A DNA stretch of 64,000 bases from Streptomyces sp. SCL15-4 (GCF_033366695.1 NZ_JAOBTQ010000001.1:4464001-4528000); one strand, 5' to 3'. Positions 35,259 to 44,438 are shown, counted from the first letter of the stretch. Numbers and translations are program-made. The notes: generated by a model not told the origin, from the letters alone.

Positions 35259-35821
35259 TCAGCGGCCCCTGTTCAGGTCTTCATGCGCCTTGCGCTGGGC
35301 TTCCTCGTAGGCATCGAGCCAGTCGAGCAGCGCGTCGGTCTCCTCGACAGTGCAGGCGTCCCAGTCGCGGGGGCGCATGCCGAGCAGGTGGGCGGCGTCG
35401 CCCAGCCTGCTCAGTCGGCGACGGGCAGCTGGGCTTTTCCCTCGTCCTCCGGGTCCTCGAAGGCCTCCGAGATCTCCTCGTCCAACTTGGCGAGGATGGT
35501 GGCACGCTCGTCGCCGGTCGCGGACTCGGCGACGGACTTGCGCAGCTCGGCCAGCTCGCCACGGCTGTACTCCAGGGACAGCTCGTCCCAGGCGAAATCG
35601 ACGTCGTCCAGCTTCAGCGTGGGGTGCTCGCGCTTGAGGTACGTGTACAGCAGGGCGCGGCGGCACAGCGACGAGCCGGCCACGACGTCCTTGGTGAACT
35701 CGCTCCAGTTGCGGCTGGTGATCCGCTCGATGTTCTCCCGCTCGGCGGACATGATCTTGCGCGGGTTGTACTTCCAGCGCTTCGGCTCGTCGCTGCCCTC
35801 GGGGCTGTAGACCAGGTACAT
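35259..35821 (-). CDS. Tail assembly chaperone, frameshift product (G-T type)
   Basis: Join of 35821-35435 and 35435-35259 (minus strand), giving about 187 residues. The slippery heptamer GGGAAAA on the minus strand (plus 35441-35435) is in the correct phase, codons GGA AAA, for a -1 slip. The -1 frame then continues 58 codons (SPAARRRLSRLGDAAH, HLLGMRPRDWDACTVEE, ALLDWLDAYEEAQRK) to a stop at 35259. This is the classical siphovirus arrangement between tail tube and tape measure genes. Confidence 0.88.
35411..35821 (-). CDS. Tail assembly chaperone, short form (G type)
   Basis: 136 residues, acidic C-terminus (EAFEDPEDEGK). It contains the PRKIMSAERENIERIT region typical of Gp-G proteins. 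Placed directly before the tape measure gene, which it would chaperone together with the longer frameshift product. Confidence 0.88.
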   Translation of the reverse strand: MYLVYSPEGSDEPKRWKYNPRKIMSAERENIERITSRNWSEFTKDVVAGSSLCRRALLYTYLKREHPTLKLDDVDFAWDELSLEYSRGELAELRKSVAESATGDERATILAKLDEEISEAFEDPEDEGKAQLPVAD

Positions 35822-35829
35822 CGCTCTCC

Positions 35830-36339
35830 CTATCGGGCCCGGGCGGCGAGGCGCCGGGCCATGTTCTCCATCGCCGTCTCCACGGCGGCCCTGTAGACGC
35901 CCTCACGTCCCTCGAAGCTGCGGTCGAACCACTGGATCTTGCCGGTCTGCTGCACCCAGACCTCGCGGCTGCCCCAGACGGGGTGCCGCCAGCCGCCGGC
36001 CCTGTTTGTCCTCTTGGGCGCGTTGGGGAAGCCACGGACGTTCTTCGTCTTGAACGCCTTCACACGGGCGCCGGACCAGCGCCCGCCGAGCTTGACCTCG
36101 GGCCGGATCTTCCGCGCGATGGACGACCGCAGAGCGGGCGCGGTGGGCAGGCCGGCCGATGACATCGACATAATCTGGGACTTCGCCTCGGCGGCCGCGG
36201 GCTTGAGGGCCTCGCGCATGTTCCGCGCCAGCTCCTTGCGCAGGGCCTTGCCGTCCTCCTCGGCCCGGATCGCGCGGGCCAGTGCGTCCAGGCCCTCGAT
36301 GTTCTCGACGCCCAGGCCGAACGGCGGTCCGCCGGCCAT
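35830..36339 (-). CDS. HK97 gp10-like neck/tail-completion protein
   Basis: 169 residues. The helical N-terminus (ALRKELARNMREALKPAAAE) is followed by a beta-rich part with RGFPNAPKRTNRAGGWRHPVWG and a WFDRSF segment, the usual pattern for gp10-like tail completion proteins. It is placed after, not before, the tail-tube genes, which is a little unusual. ATG 36339 overlaps the tail-tube stop by one base. Confidence 0.75.
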   Translation of the reverse strand: MAGGPPFGLGVENIEGLDALARAIRAEEDGKALRKELARNMREALKPAAAEAKSQIMSMSSAGLPTAPALRSSIARKIRPEVKLGGRWSGARVKAFKTKNVRGFPNAPKRTNRAGGWRHPVWGSREVWVQQTGKIQWFDRSFEGREGVYRAAVETAMENMARRLAARAR

Positions 36340-36749
36340 CAGGTCGTTCCGCGGGCCACGGCGCCGGACGTGGGGAAGGTGATCCCCACGGTGGCCTCGT
36401 CGCCGACCGAGCCCTCGATCGGGTTCCAGCCCTTGATCAGGATGTTGCCGCTGTACTTCGGGTTCGTGGTGCTGACCGCGGACTGGTCGGCGCGGACCTC
36501 GAACGGCACCACGGTGCCGAGCAGCGGCCACATGATGGCGTCGAGCTGGCTGGCGGCGAAGTCCTGGAGGAACTCCACCGCGAGTTCAGCGGACTTCAGG
36601 CCGCCGATGACTTCCTTCCAGCCGAGGCTGCCGTAGGTCGTGACGTCCTTGTCCTCGACCTCGACAGACAACTCCGCCTTCTTGGTAAAGGTGTTCAGGG
36701 TCTGGCCGTTGATGCTCAGGTACTGGGCGAGCAGGACCATCTTGGGCAT
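36339..36749 (-). CDS. Tail tube protein paralogue (short)
   Basis: 136 residues. VEVEDKDVTTYGSLGWKEVI and GGLKSAELAVEF are strikingly like the next gene upstream (36811-37548), which has VEDKDSTNFGSGGWKEVMGG. Both belong to the family of major tail tube subunits. The short form lacks the C-terminal extension of about 100 residues. Either it is the main tube protein or a minor isoform. Confidence 0.85.
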   Translation of the reverse strand: MPKMVLLAQYLSINGQTLNTFTKKAELSVEVEDKDVTTYGSLGWKEVIGGLKSAELAVEFLQDFAASQLDAIMWPLLGTVVPFEVRADQSAVSTTNPKYSGNILIKGWNPIEGSVGDEATVGITFPTSGAVARGTT

Positions 36750-36810
36750 GGTGGGGCCCCCTTCCAGGGCATGGCGAACGGGCCCGGGAGGGCCTGGGCG
36801 GGTGTGGTGG

Positions 36811-37548
36811 CTACTGGACGCCGAGCGAGGCGACGAACAGGAAGCTGGGCGTGGTGCCGGTGACGGTCCAGGCGACGCGCCACCAGGGATCGGCGATCGC
36901 GCTGCCCGAGGTCCGCAGGATCTGCCCGCCGACGGCCGTGGCCGCGCCGAACGTCAGCCGGGTGACCGGTGCCGCGAAGGTGTTGTCCGCGGACGACTCG
37001 ACCCGGGCGGTCAGGCTCGGCGTGGTGCCGGCCACGGACAGCACGTGCAGCGCGGCGTACAGCCGCCGCCCCGCGGGCACCGCGCCGATGTTCACGCCGG
37101 CGCCGGTACCGGTGGCGGTACGGGCTGTGCCGGGCGGGTGCGCGAACTGGCCGCGGACCAGCGGCCAGCTGCTCTTCGCGGACGTGGCCCAGGGAGCGAT
37201 CTCGCCCACGGACTCGCCGAGCGTGTAGCTGGCCTGCATGGCGGAGGTGAAGTAGGCCAGGTCCCCGACGTTCGCGGAGTTGTTGGCGCTGATGGACCAG
37301 GGGCCGACACCACCGAGGTTGGCCCACGACGCGTCATCGACCTTGGACGGGTCGCCTGCCTCCCACTGTCCCTCACCGGAGATCTCCGCCGAGGCCAGCC
37401 CGCCCATCACCTCCTTCCAGCCGCCCGAGCCGAAGTTGGTGGAGTCCTTGTCCTCGACCTCGGCGGACAGCTCGATCTTGTTCGAGACGCTGGTCAGGTC
37501 GAGGCCCACGGTGAACGCGCGGACGTTGACCAGGACGGTCTTGGACAT
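36811..37548 (-). CDS. Major tail tube protein (long paralogue)
   Basis: 245 residues. The N-terminal tube domain (about 1-140, with SAEVEDKDSTNFGSGGWKEV) is homologous to the following gene. The C-terminal part (150-245) is an extra beta-rich domain, possibly a surface-exposed Ig-like or carbohydrate-binding decoration. GGAGGGG precedes ATG 37548. Confidence 0.85.
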   Translation of the reverse strand: MSKTVLVNVRAFTVGLDLTSVSNKIELSAEVEDKDSTNFGSGGWKEVMGGLASAEISGEGQWEAGDPSKVDDASWANLGGVGPWSISANNSANVGDLAYFTSAMQASYTLGESVGEIAPWATSAKSSWPLVRGQFAHPPGTARTATGTGAGVNIGAVPAGRRLYAALHVLSVAGTTPSLTARVESSADNTFAAPVTRLTFGAATAVGGQILRTSGSAIADPWWRVAWTVTGTTPSFLFVASLGVQ

Positions 37549-37769
37549 CACCCCTCCTCTTCCGCTGGCGCCCGGCGTCGCCCGCGTCGCTGCTCGGCCG
37601 GCGCCTGCTCGCCGCCTCCGGCATCCTCGGCGGCTTCCTCCGCGATGCCGGAGGCGATCAGGTGCGCGGCCTCGGCCGTCGGCAGGTCGGCGACCGCCCC
37701 CTTGGCGGGCCAGGGCTCGCCGTTGCGGGCGGCGCCGTCGGGCATCTCGACCAGCATGCGGATCAGCAT
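37548..37769 (-). CDS. Small phage protein (head-tail region)
   Basis: 73 residues. MLIRMLVEMPDGAARNGEPW then an acidic/basic tail; the opening resembles a short protein found beside tail-tube genes in actinophages. Function unknown. It overlaps its neighbours by one base on each side. Confidence 0.65.
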   Translation of the reverse strand: MLIRMLVEMPDGAARNGEPWPAKGAVADLPTAEAAHLIASGIAEEAAEDAGGGEQAPAEQRRGRRRAPAEEEG

Positions 37770-38218
37770 CAGGTGCTCCCTTCTCCGATGACCTTGACGG
37801 CCAGCTCGGCGCCGACGTAGGTGGAGCCGGCGTGCTCGTACCAGCGGTAGCCCTGGACCCGCATGACGTGCAGGTCATGGGCCAGGCCGCCCAGTGCGTA
37901 CTCGCCGGGCGCCCCGCGGGCTGTCTCGATCGCCTGCTTGAGCGAGGCGGGGCCGGAGCCGGACAGCATGCCGTCGAGGACGCGCTGGGCCGAGCGGTCG
38001 TCAGCACGGGAGACGAGCACACGGCAGGTGAACGTCAGCTCGTCCAGGCCGCGCGCCATGGCCCGGTCGAAGTCCTGCTCGTACTCGGCGACGAAGAAGT
38101 GCGGTGCGACCACGGCGTCCGGGACGTAGCCGGTGCACGTCAACGCCTTGATGCCTTCGGGCAGGACGACCGCCCGGGCCGCCTCGGCGATCGCCTCGCG
38201 AATGGCGGAGATCTGCAT
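37769..38218 (-). CDS. Tail terminator-like protein
   Basis: 149 residues. Starts MQISAIREAIAEAARA and shows an alpha/beta pattern (CTGYVPDAVVAPHFFV, FTCRVLVSRADDRSAQ) like tail terminator (gpU/gp10-type) proteins. Its place between the connector gene and the tail-tube genes supports this. Family identity not verified by search. Confidence 0.6.
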   Translation of the reverse strand: MQISAIREAIAEAARAVVLPEGIKALTCTGYVPDAVVAPHFFVAEYEQDFDRAMARGLDELTFTCRVLVSRADDRSAQRVLDGMLSGSGPASLKQAIETARGAPGEYALGGLAHDLHVMRVQGYRWYEHAGSTYVGAELAVKVIGEGST

Positions 38219-38226
38219 GCCGCCTC

Positions 38227-38823
38227 CTATCCGAAGCCCGGCAGGATGAACGGCTCGATCAGCGCCCACACATCCGGGTCACGGCGCGAGAGGTTGCGCA
38301 CGCCCCACTCGGCCGAGCCGATGATGCCCTCCGGGCTGTCCTTACGCTTGTACAGCCGGGAGGCCTGGATCAGGGCCGCCTCGGTGATGTCGTCCGGCAC
38401 GGCCGGCCACCCGAACCGGGCGGTGACCCGCAGCCGCCCCGTGGCCGATCCCCAGCTGCCGCTCGCCCGGAGCAGGCCGGTGATGGGCCGGCCGTCGAGG
38501 AGTGCGTTGTCGGGGCTGGTGTCGTAGCCGGTCGCCAGCGACCAGGACGTGCCCGAGCCCGTTTCGACGCTCAGGCCCTCGGCGCTGCCGATGTCATCGA
38601 CCAGGAACAGGACGCCGTCGGGCTCGTAGACGATCCGGCCCCGCGGCCTGTAGATGCGCGCGACCGGCTCGGCGTCGAGCCAGAACCGGCGGCCGGTCGC
38701 CCGGTCGATACCGCGCGAGGCCGCAGCGAGGGCACTGGTCAGCAGCGTGTCCGCCGTGGTGTCGTCGGCCTGGATGCCGACCCGTTCCTTCAGTGCGGCG
38801 AGGGTGCCGTACTCATTGGCCAT
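38227..38823 (-). CDS. Head-tail connector (gp6-like head completion protein)
   Basis: 198 residues. The helical start MANEYGTLAALKERVGI with LASRGIDRATGRRFW-like spacing near 40 is the typical signature of gp6-type adaptor proteins that plug the portal. A beta domain follows. ATG 38823 is embedded in the end of the previous gene by 11 bp. Confidence 0.75.
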   Translation of the reverse strand: MANEYGTLAALKERVGIQADDTTADTLLTSALAAASRGIDRATGRRFWLDAEPVARIYRPRGRIVYEPDGVLFLVDDIGSAEGLSVETGSGTSWSLATGYDTSPDNALLDGRPITGLLRASGSWGSATGRLRVTARFGWPAVPDDITEAALIQASRLYKRKDSPEGIIGSAEWGVRNLSRRDPDVWALIEPFILPGFG

Positions 38824-39082
38824 CGGCGTCCGGCTTCTTCGCGGCTCGCCTGCCAAGGGGGGCCTTGCGGACCTCGCCGGGCTCGCGGGTAGCGCGTTCG
38901 ACCCGCGGGGCACCCAGGCGCCCCGCTGCGGGCATCTTGATGTCCGGGTCCGGTGCTGTATCGGTGAACAGGTCCGGACGTTCCGCCACCAGGGGGTGGT
39001 CGTCGGCGATGGACTGTCCCTCTCGCAGCGCGGCCGTGCCACCGGACCAGCGCACGGCCAGGGACTGCTTGACGTACTTCAC
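38813..39082 (-). CDS. Small phage protein downstream of capsid
   Basis: 89 residues from GTG 39082, chosen for its GGAGA site 5 bases upstream. Begins (M)KYVKQSLAVRWSGGTAALREG and ends in a basic Lys/Arg tail. Seen next to capsid genes in several actinophages; function unknown. Confidence 0.65.
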   Translation of the reverse strand: MKYVKQSLAVRWSGGTAALREGQSIADDHPLVAERPDLFTDTAPDPDIKMPAAGRLGAPRVERATREPGEVRKAPLGRRAAKKPDADGQ

Positions 39083-39148
39083 CAGGTCTCCTCTCCTGCG
39101 GCCGGGGCTGCCGCCCGCATCAGCGAGCGGCAGCCGCACAGCAGACGG

Positions 39149-40615
39149 TCAGACGCCGTTGTTGTTGATGAGCAGGCGGAAGGCCTGGGGGTTGACCACG
39201 CCGGCACCGACCCGGGCCCACGCGAACCACCCGCGCTGACCGGTGGGCCGGTTGTTGGCAGTGTCGAACAGCTGCGGGATGAACTCCACCGTCATGCCCG
39301 CGCGCTGGGCCACCAAGTAGCCCTTGAAGTCGCCCACGACGAGCAGGGGTTCGCTGCCCGCGCCGGCGGGGAGATCCGCCATGAAGTCGTTCATGGGGTA
39401 TTCCTTGCCGAACAGCCGGGGGATCGCCTCCTGGGTGATGTCCACGGTGAAGTTCGGGTCCGTGGTGCCCAGCTGCCGGATCGTGTTCTGCACGTCCGTC
39501 GAAGACAGCCACGCGGCGCTCGCGCGGCGCCGGTACTTCTGCGGAAGCGCGTTCCACAGGCCGTAGATGTCGGCTGCTGCGATGGCTCCCGAGGCGGCCG
39601 TCTCGATGGGAGCCGGCGTGCCGAGGGCTGCGAGCGAGGCGACCAGGCCGTCCGGCTCGTCGGTGGCCGAGCCGGTCGTGAGCTTCTCGGCCAGCAGTTC
39701 GTCGTAGCCCTCGGCGAGCAGCCCCGACATCTGCTCGGCGAAGCCGGGCCAGTCCATGCCGATCTCGATCGAGAACGGGATGAAGCCGTCCGCGCGGTGC
39801 GTCGGGACCTCGGGCTGGGCGATGGTCGGCGAGTTGTCGGCGGCCGGTGCCGCCTCCGCCTTGAACGACCACGAGACCCCGGCGGACGACAGGCCGCGCC
39901 AGGTGTCGTTCGTGATGGTCTCCACGCGGGCCAGGCGCAGGATGTCGTTCTCGCTGCCCTGCGAGGTCAGGATGATCGTCGGGTCGATCAGGACCGGCAC
40001 GGCGAAGCCGCCCGAGGCGTCCACCCCGATGGACATGGCGCGCTTGATGAGCTGGACCTGCTCGATCGCCCGGGACTCTTCCGGCGTGAAGATAGGCGTC
40101 TGGCTGGCGGCAATCTTCTGGAACGCGCTGCGGTAGTGCGGATTCTCGGTGGCCAGCAGCAGCCGGCCGACCAGTTCGCCGTTGGTGTCGCCGGTCTGCG
40201 TCCGCAGTACCTTCTGCACCTGGGTCTTCTGGTCGTCGCGGAGGTGGCGGCCGCCGAGAGAGGAGTCGACCACGGCCATGGACCGGTCGTAGACCGCGCG
40301 GCCGGAGAGCGTCCGCGGGTCGTCCGCGAAGGGGTCGTTCTGCGGGGAGAACTGGGTAGAGGACCAGCGCTCACGGGACGCCCGCAGACGCTCGGACCGC
40401 TCGAACGCACGGACCTCGCCCTCGCGGAACCTCAGCTCCGCCTCCAGCTCGTCCCAGCTGCGCTGTCCGGTCTCGTCCAGGTCGTCGCCGCCCGCCTCGC
40501 GGTCGATGACCTCCATCTCTTCGTGGATCTGTCCGACACGCTCGGTCGCGGCCTTCAGATCCTTGGCCCGCTCGAACACCGGCTCGTCCCGGTCGCCGTC
40601 CTGCTTCTTCGTCAT
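39149..40615 (-). CDS. Major capsid protein (HK97 fold)
   Basis: 488 residues. The first 100 residues are helical and charged (delta/scaffold domain, probably removed by the protease), then the HK97-type capsid follows (e.g. GGFAVPVLIDPTIILTSQG near 195, AWLSSTDVQNTIRQLG near 370, PMNDFMADLPAGAG near 405). It forms the capsid shell; no separate scaffolding gene is visible. Position behind the protease is standard. Confidence 0.95.
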   Translation of the reverse strand: MTKKQDGDRDEPVFERAKDLKAATERVGQIHEEMEVIDREAGGDDLDETGQRSWDELEAELRFREGEVRAFERSERLRASRERWSSTQFSPQNDPFADDPRTLSGRAVYDRSMAVVDSSLGGRHLRDDQKTQVQKVLRTQTGDTNGELVGRLLLATENPHYRSAFQKIAASQTPIFTPEESRAIEQVQLIKRAMSIGVDASGGFAVPVLIDPTIILTSQGSENDILRLARVETITNDTWRGLSSAGVSWSFKAEAAPAADNSPTIAQPEVPTHRADGFIPFSIEIGMDWPGFAEQMSGLLAEGYDELLAEKLTTGSATDEPDGLVASLAALGTPAPIETAASGAIAAADIYGLWNALPQKYRRRASAAWLSSTDVQNTIRQLGTTDPNFTVDITQEAIPRLFGKEYPMNDFMADLPAGAGSEPLLVVGDFKGYLVAQRAGMTVEFIPQLFDTANNRPTGQRGWFAWARVGAGVVNPQAFRLLINNNGV

Positions 40616-40622
40616 CGTGGGG

Positions 40623-41474
40623 TCACCTCTTCACGCCGAGTAGGGTCATGCGGCGGCGACGTGCCGCCGCGGAGAGCCCGTCGACGTGGCGGGCCGGCTC
40701 AGGGCCGGGTGCCGGGGTCAGCGGGGTGGGACGGTGCCGGGCAGCGGCCCCCTCCTGCGAGGGGGTGCTGAGTCCGTGCATCGCCCGGAAAGCTGCGAAG
40801 CTGCGCTGCAGTTCCTCGACCTGGTCCTGGTCGCGCTCGTGCAGCGACTCCATCAGCCAGTCCACACCCGAGCGCGTGGAGCGAAGCCCAGCGGTGGCGT
40901 CGGGGTTGGCCGGCCATGTGACAGGTCCGGCCTCGAACAAGCGGACCTCCTTGATGGTCCGCTCGGGCAGCCCGTCGGGGTTGTGATCACTTACGCCCGG
41001 ATCGTGGTTCCAGTCCTCGCGCACGACCTCGAACATGAACGAGCTGCCGTAGGCGCCGGCGCGCAGCCCGGGGATCAGGTCCCGGTTGTAGGAGGTGTCC
41101 AGCAGCGGCACCTCCATGTACGGGGAGGACTCCCGCTCCTCCAGGACGGTGGCGACGCCGAGGCTCTTCTTGTCGATCTGCATGTCCCGGCCGTGGTTGA
41201 ACAGCACCTTCACCCCCGCCGGCCCCAGCGCCTTGATCGTGCGCTTGAACGCGCCGCGGGCGGTCTTCTCCAGGAACCGTCCCTCCCACCAGGAGTCGAT
41301 CTCGTACCAGGTATCGAACCGGGAGAACTCCACCGTCATCACGGTGCCGGTGTCGCCGGCCGTCTCGGTTCCGCTGGCGTCGACCGCGCCGACGTCGGCC
41401 CGGGCCTTGGTCAGGGTCGGCGCCATCGCGGCGCCACGGATCAGCTTGAGCCCGCGGATCGCGGCCATGGTCAC
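40623..41474 (-). CDS. Prohead protease (HK97 family)
   Basis: 283 residues. Motifs VKVLFNHGRDMQIDKKSLG near 100 (His) and GAYGSSFMFEVV near 145 (Ser) match the HK97-family serine protease. The C-terminal tail is a charged linker. It would remove the capsid delta domain during maturation. GTG start overlaps the portal stop codon by 4 bp. Confidence 0.88.
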   Translation of the reverse strand: MTMAAIRGLKLIRGAAMAPTLTKARADVGAVDASGTETAGDTGTVMTVEFSRFDTWYEIDSWWEGRFLEKTARGAFKRTIKALGPAGVKVLFNHGRDMQIDKKSLGVATVLEERESSPYMEVPLLDTSYNRDLIPGLRAGAYGSSFMFEVVREDWNHDPGVSDHNPDGLPERTIKEVRLFEAGPVTWPANPDATAGLRSTRSGVDWLMESLHERDQDQVEELQRSFAAFRAMHGLSTPSQEGAAARHRPTPLTPAPGPEPARHVDGLSAAARRRRMTLLGVKR

Positions 41475-42679
41475 TCCTCTGCCAGAGAGTCATCGGCGGT
41501 CGGCTCGTCGGCGGCCTGGGCCGCGGCCCCGGGAACGAACGGGGCATCGCCCCACGGCACAGGCGGACGCTCCTCAAGCCGCCGCACCTCGTTGATCGTT
41601 TCCCAGTTGCTCGACAGCGCGGACGCGTGCGCCTGGAAGCGCTGCAACGTGTTCGTCTCCAACAGCGCGTCGCGGTTGAGCTTCACGTACTGGGGCCTCG
41701 GCAGGAACTCGGACAACACCCGCTCCATGCGGCGGATCCACTTGCCCAGCGCGTACTTCAGCAGGGTCAGCTCGCGGTCCTGGATGTTCGCGTAGGTCAT
41801 GCTGCCGCCGGTCTCGTAGCCGAGGATCTCGGCGATGCCGGGTCCGAAGATGCGGGCGCACTCCGCAGCCGAGTAGCCCTGTGTCTGCAGGAACTGCGAC
41901 TCCTCCGGAGCCACCTGGATCGTCTCGTACTCCCAACCCTTACCGAAGACGACCGGCTCGCGGCTGCCCCGCAGGGCGGCAAGGAACCGGTCCTTCGCCG
42001 TGCGGACCTGCCCATCGTCCAGGGAGACTTCCGTGTTCTTCAGGATCGCCGACGGGTGCGCCCCGTCCTGGAACCACTGCAGCCCGAACCTGGCCCCGGT
42101 GAGCTGCAGCCCGATCGTTGTCGCGTGCAGCCGGACGGGCGACATGCCCAGCACAACACCCGGCAGCGGATTGACACGCCGGTGCAAGAACCTGCGGGAG
42201 TCAGTGACCTCCTGGCCGTTGACCGCCCACTTCACTTCGCCCTCGTCCATCCAGCCCGAGACCTCGTCGGGATGGAACAGGCGCACCTGCTGCAGGTAGC
42301 CGGCCGTCGCGCGCTGCAGCTCATCCCCGAACAGGTTGCCGCGCAGCAGCCACGACATCGTCGCCTGGTACCGCCAGTCCGCCAGACCGTGGCCGGACCC
42401 GTCTGGGTCCTCCAACCACCAGGGCAGCGACAACTTCCGTGCCTCGTCCCCTTCCCCGCGGAAGACACCGACAGGCAGCTCCGACACGATCGACGCGATG
42501 AGGTCGCAGGCGGACCACACCGCGACCGCCTGCAGCGAGGACTCCGCCCGGGACAGATCGACGTCCGCATACGACCGGGAGGTCTTGAGCAGCGACATGA
42601 CCTGGTCCAGTGACATCTCTCCGGACCGTCGCAGACGTCCGTCTGCCGCACGGTCGCGGCTGCGCCACCACAGGCTCAC
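41471..42679 (-). CDS. Portal protein
   Basis: 402 residues. HK97-type portal: LQAVAVWSACDLIASIVSEL near 38, MSWLLRGNLFGDELQ near 105 and the SMTYANIQDRELTLLKYALG region near 300. GTG 42679 is preferred because GGAGG lies 6 bases upstream and the ATGA overlap with the preceding small gene is preserved. It forms the dodecameric DNA gate. Confidence 0.93.
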   Translation of the reverse strand: MSLWWRSRDRAADGRLRRSGEMSLDQVMSLLKTSRSYADVDLSRAESSLQAVAVWSACDLIASIVSELPVGVFRGEGDEARKLSLPWWLEDPDGSGHGLADWRYQATMSWLLRGNLFGDELQRATAGYLQQVRLFHPDEVSGWMDEGEVKWAVNGQEVTDSRRFLHRRVNPLPGVVLGMSPVRLHATTIGLQLTGARFGLQWFQDGAHPSAILKNTEVSLDDGQVRTAKDRFLAALRGSREPVVFGKGWEYETIQVAPEESQFLQTQGYSAAECARIFGPGIAEILGYETGGSMTYANIQDRELTLLKYALGKWIRRMERVLSEFLPRPQYVKLNRDALLETNTLQRFQAHASALSSNWETINEVRRLEERPPVPWGDAPFVPGAAAQAADEPTADDSLAEE

Positions 42680-42864
42680 GGCAGCCTCCGATCCGCCAGC
42701 AGCAGGAACACGCCCAGCACCACGAACCCCAGCGGAGCCCAGGCCAGCCACAACCCATACGCCACGAGAACAGCCCCGCACAGCCCGGGCCCCACGCGCA
42801 GGCAGACTCCCGCGATCTCTGCGGCACGGCCGGCCGCAGCCCGTCCCCGTCCGCGCTTCGCCAT
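42676..42864 (-). CDS. Small single-helix membrane protein between portal and terminase
   Basis: 62 residues. Basic N-terminus (MAKRGRGR) and a hydrophobic segment from about 32 to 54 (YGLWLAWAPLGFVVLGVFLL). ATG 42864 has GGAG 7 bases upstream. A membrane protein inside the packaging/capsid module is unusual, but such genes recur in Streptomyces phages as I recall. Function unknown. Confidence 0.7.
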   Translation of the reverse strand: MAKRGRGRAAAGRAAEIAGVCLRVGPGLCGAVLVAYGLWLAWAPLGFVVLGVFLLLADRRLP

Positions 42865-42875
42865 GCCCACGCTCC

Positions 42876-44438
42876 TTAGAAGATGTTCGCCATCGGGTCG
42901 TAGCCCTCTGCGACCTGCGGCCCCCTGATGAGCAGGGCCCAGCGGGCGAACGTGACCGCGCAGAGGGGCGAGATGTCCACGAGGCTGTTCGTCCTGTCCA
43001 GCGTCCAGGCGTCGCCGTTACGCCGGGTCCGGGCCCCGTTCACCGCGGCGGTCAACGGCACCTGATCGATGTGCTTGACGATGCCCTGGTTCATCGCGTC
43101 CGCCATCTGCCCACACGCCTCGGTGATATCCCCGGACCGCATCACCGCCAGGTCACCGCGCTGCGGCGCGTCCTTGTCCTTCGGCGACTCGATCCCGGCC
43201 GACACCAGGTCATCGATCAGCGATCCGGCCGGCGCCCCAGCGGAGGCGACGGCCACGGCCACCGGGCGCCACAGCTTGTGCAGCTTCACCACGGCGGGCA
43301 CCACCCAGTCCGTGCCGGGACGGTGCGCAACGACCTCCAGGTGCACCGTGCCATCCGGCCGCAGGGAAGCGGCGGCGATCGCCGCCCGCTTCCGGTCCTG
43401 CGACACGTCCAGCGCCAGGGCGACCTTGCCCGGAACTGGCTTGCTCTTCGCATCGGTCAGGCCGGGCCAGGCAGCCTTGGGGACGTTCGGGTCAGACGGC
43501 GGGGTCGGCTTCCTGGTGCGGTTCAGATAGGCCCGGTCGAACTCCGCCGCGTCCAGCTTCTCCAACTCCGCAGCGATGACCTCCTCGGTCACCGTGTAGC
43601 CAAGCGCCGGCAGCGTCGCCCGCCACGTCGCCGGGTCCGCCCGGTCCATCTCCTCCGGGGCGTACCACTCGAAGTAAGCCGCGCGCGGCCGCGGCGCCTC
43701 CGGGTCCTCGGCGAGCGCGGCGAACAAGGCCTCGATCAGCTTCCGGCCCTTCTCCCGCTTCCTGTTCAGCCACACGCTCTTGGTCGTGCCGCCGGCGGAT
43801 GCCCACCACAGCTGAGCCATTGCCCGGGTCAGCATGGCTGGGGAGAACGCCTGTTCGAGTCGATCATCTTCGTGACTGAATGCCTCGTCGATGAACCCCA
43901 AATCCAGCGGCGGCCCGTGCCCGGCTTTCTCGGTGTTCGCGGTGATACCCATGCGGCTGCGCGTCCGCGGCCAGAGGATCGCCTCGTTGCCGTTGCTCTT
44001 CCGGATCCGCGCGTACTTGGCCAGAGGCGAACCCGAGATCTTCTCCCAGAACTCGTCTTCCCACCGCTGCCGCGCCATGCCGCGGGTCTGGGCGGCGTAG
44101 ACGACGTTCTGCCGCGGCCAGGCCATCGCCCGGTGGACCTGGGCGCCCAACGTCAGCTCGGTCTTGCCCTGCTGCCGGGACACGGAGAGGCCCACCTCGC
44201 GGTGCGCAAACAGGCCGGTGGCCGGGTCGATCTCCAGGGCGACGTCGGACACGTACTTCTGCCAGGGCATCGGCGGGGCGCCGAGCTTGGTCATGACCTT
44301 CCACAGCTTCGGTCCGAGTGACGGCCGGTCCGGATGCCGCGGCGTCCCCCAGCGCGGTGGGCAGGTCAGCCCGTACCGCTCGTACAGATCCTCGGCGAAC
44401 TCAGTCGGGGGAGCCCAGGTCTCCGAGGTCGTCGTCAT
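42876..44438 (-). CDS. Terminase large subunit
   Basis: 520 residues. ATPase domain with Walker A-like VSRQQGKT at 86-93 and Walker B LGFIDEAF (acidic pair at 184-185); nuclease domain with the first metal Asp in LALDVSQDR near 344. It cuts and packages the DNA into the prohead. Overlaps the small-subunit gene. Confidence 0.95.
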   Translation of the reverse strand: MTTTSETWAPPTEFAEDLYERYGLTCPPRWGTPRHPDRPSLGPKLWKVMTKLGAPPMPWQKYVSDVALEIDPATGLFAHREVGLSVSRQQGKTELTLGAQVHRAMAWPRQNVVYAAQTRGMARQRWEDEFWEKISGSPLAKYARIRKSNGNEAILWPRTRSRMGITANTEKAGHGPPLDLGFIDEAFSHEDDRLEQAFSPAMLTRAMAQLWWASAGGTTKSVWLNRKREKGRKLIEALFAALAEDPEAPRPRAAYFEWYAPEEMDRADPATWRATLPALGYTVTEEVIAAELEKLDAAEFDRAYLNRTRKPTPPSDPNVPKAAWPGLTDAKSKPVPGKVALALDVSQDRKRAAIAAASLRPDGTVHLEVVAHRPGTDWVVPAVVKLHKLWRPVAVAVASAGAPAGSLIDDLVSAGIESPKDKDAPQRGDLAVMRSGDITEACGQMADAMNQGIVKHIDQVPLTAAVNGARTRRNGDAWTLDRTNSLVDISPLCAVTFARWALLIRGPQVAEGYDPMANIF

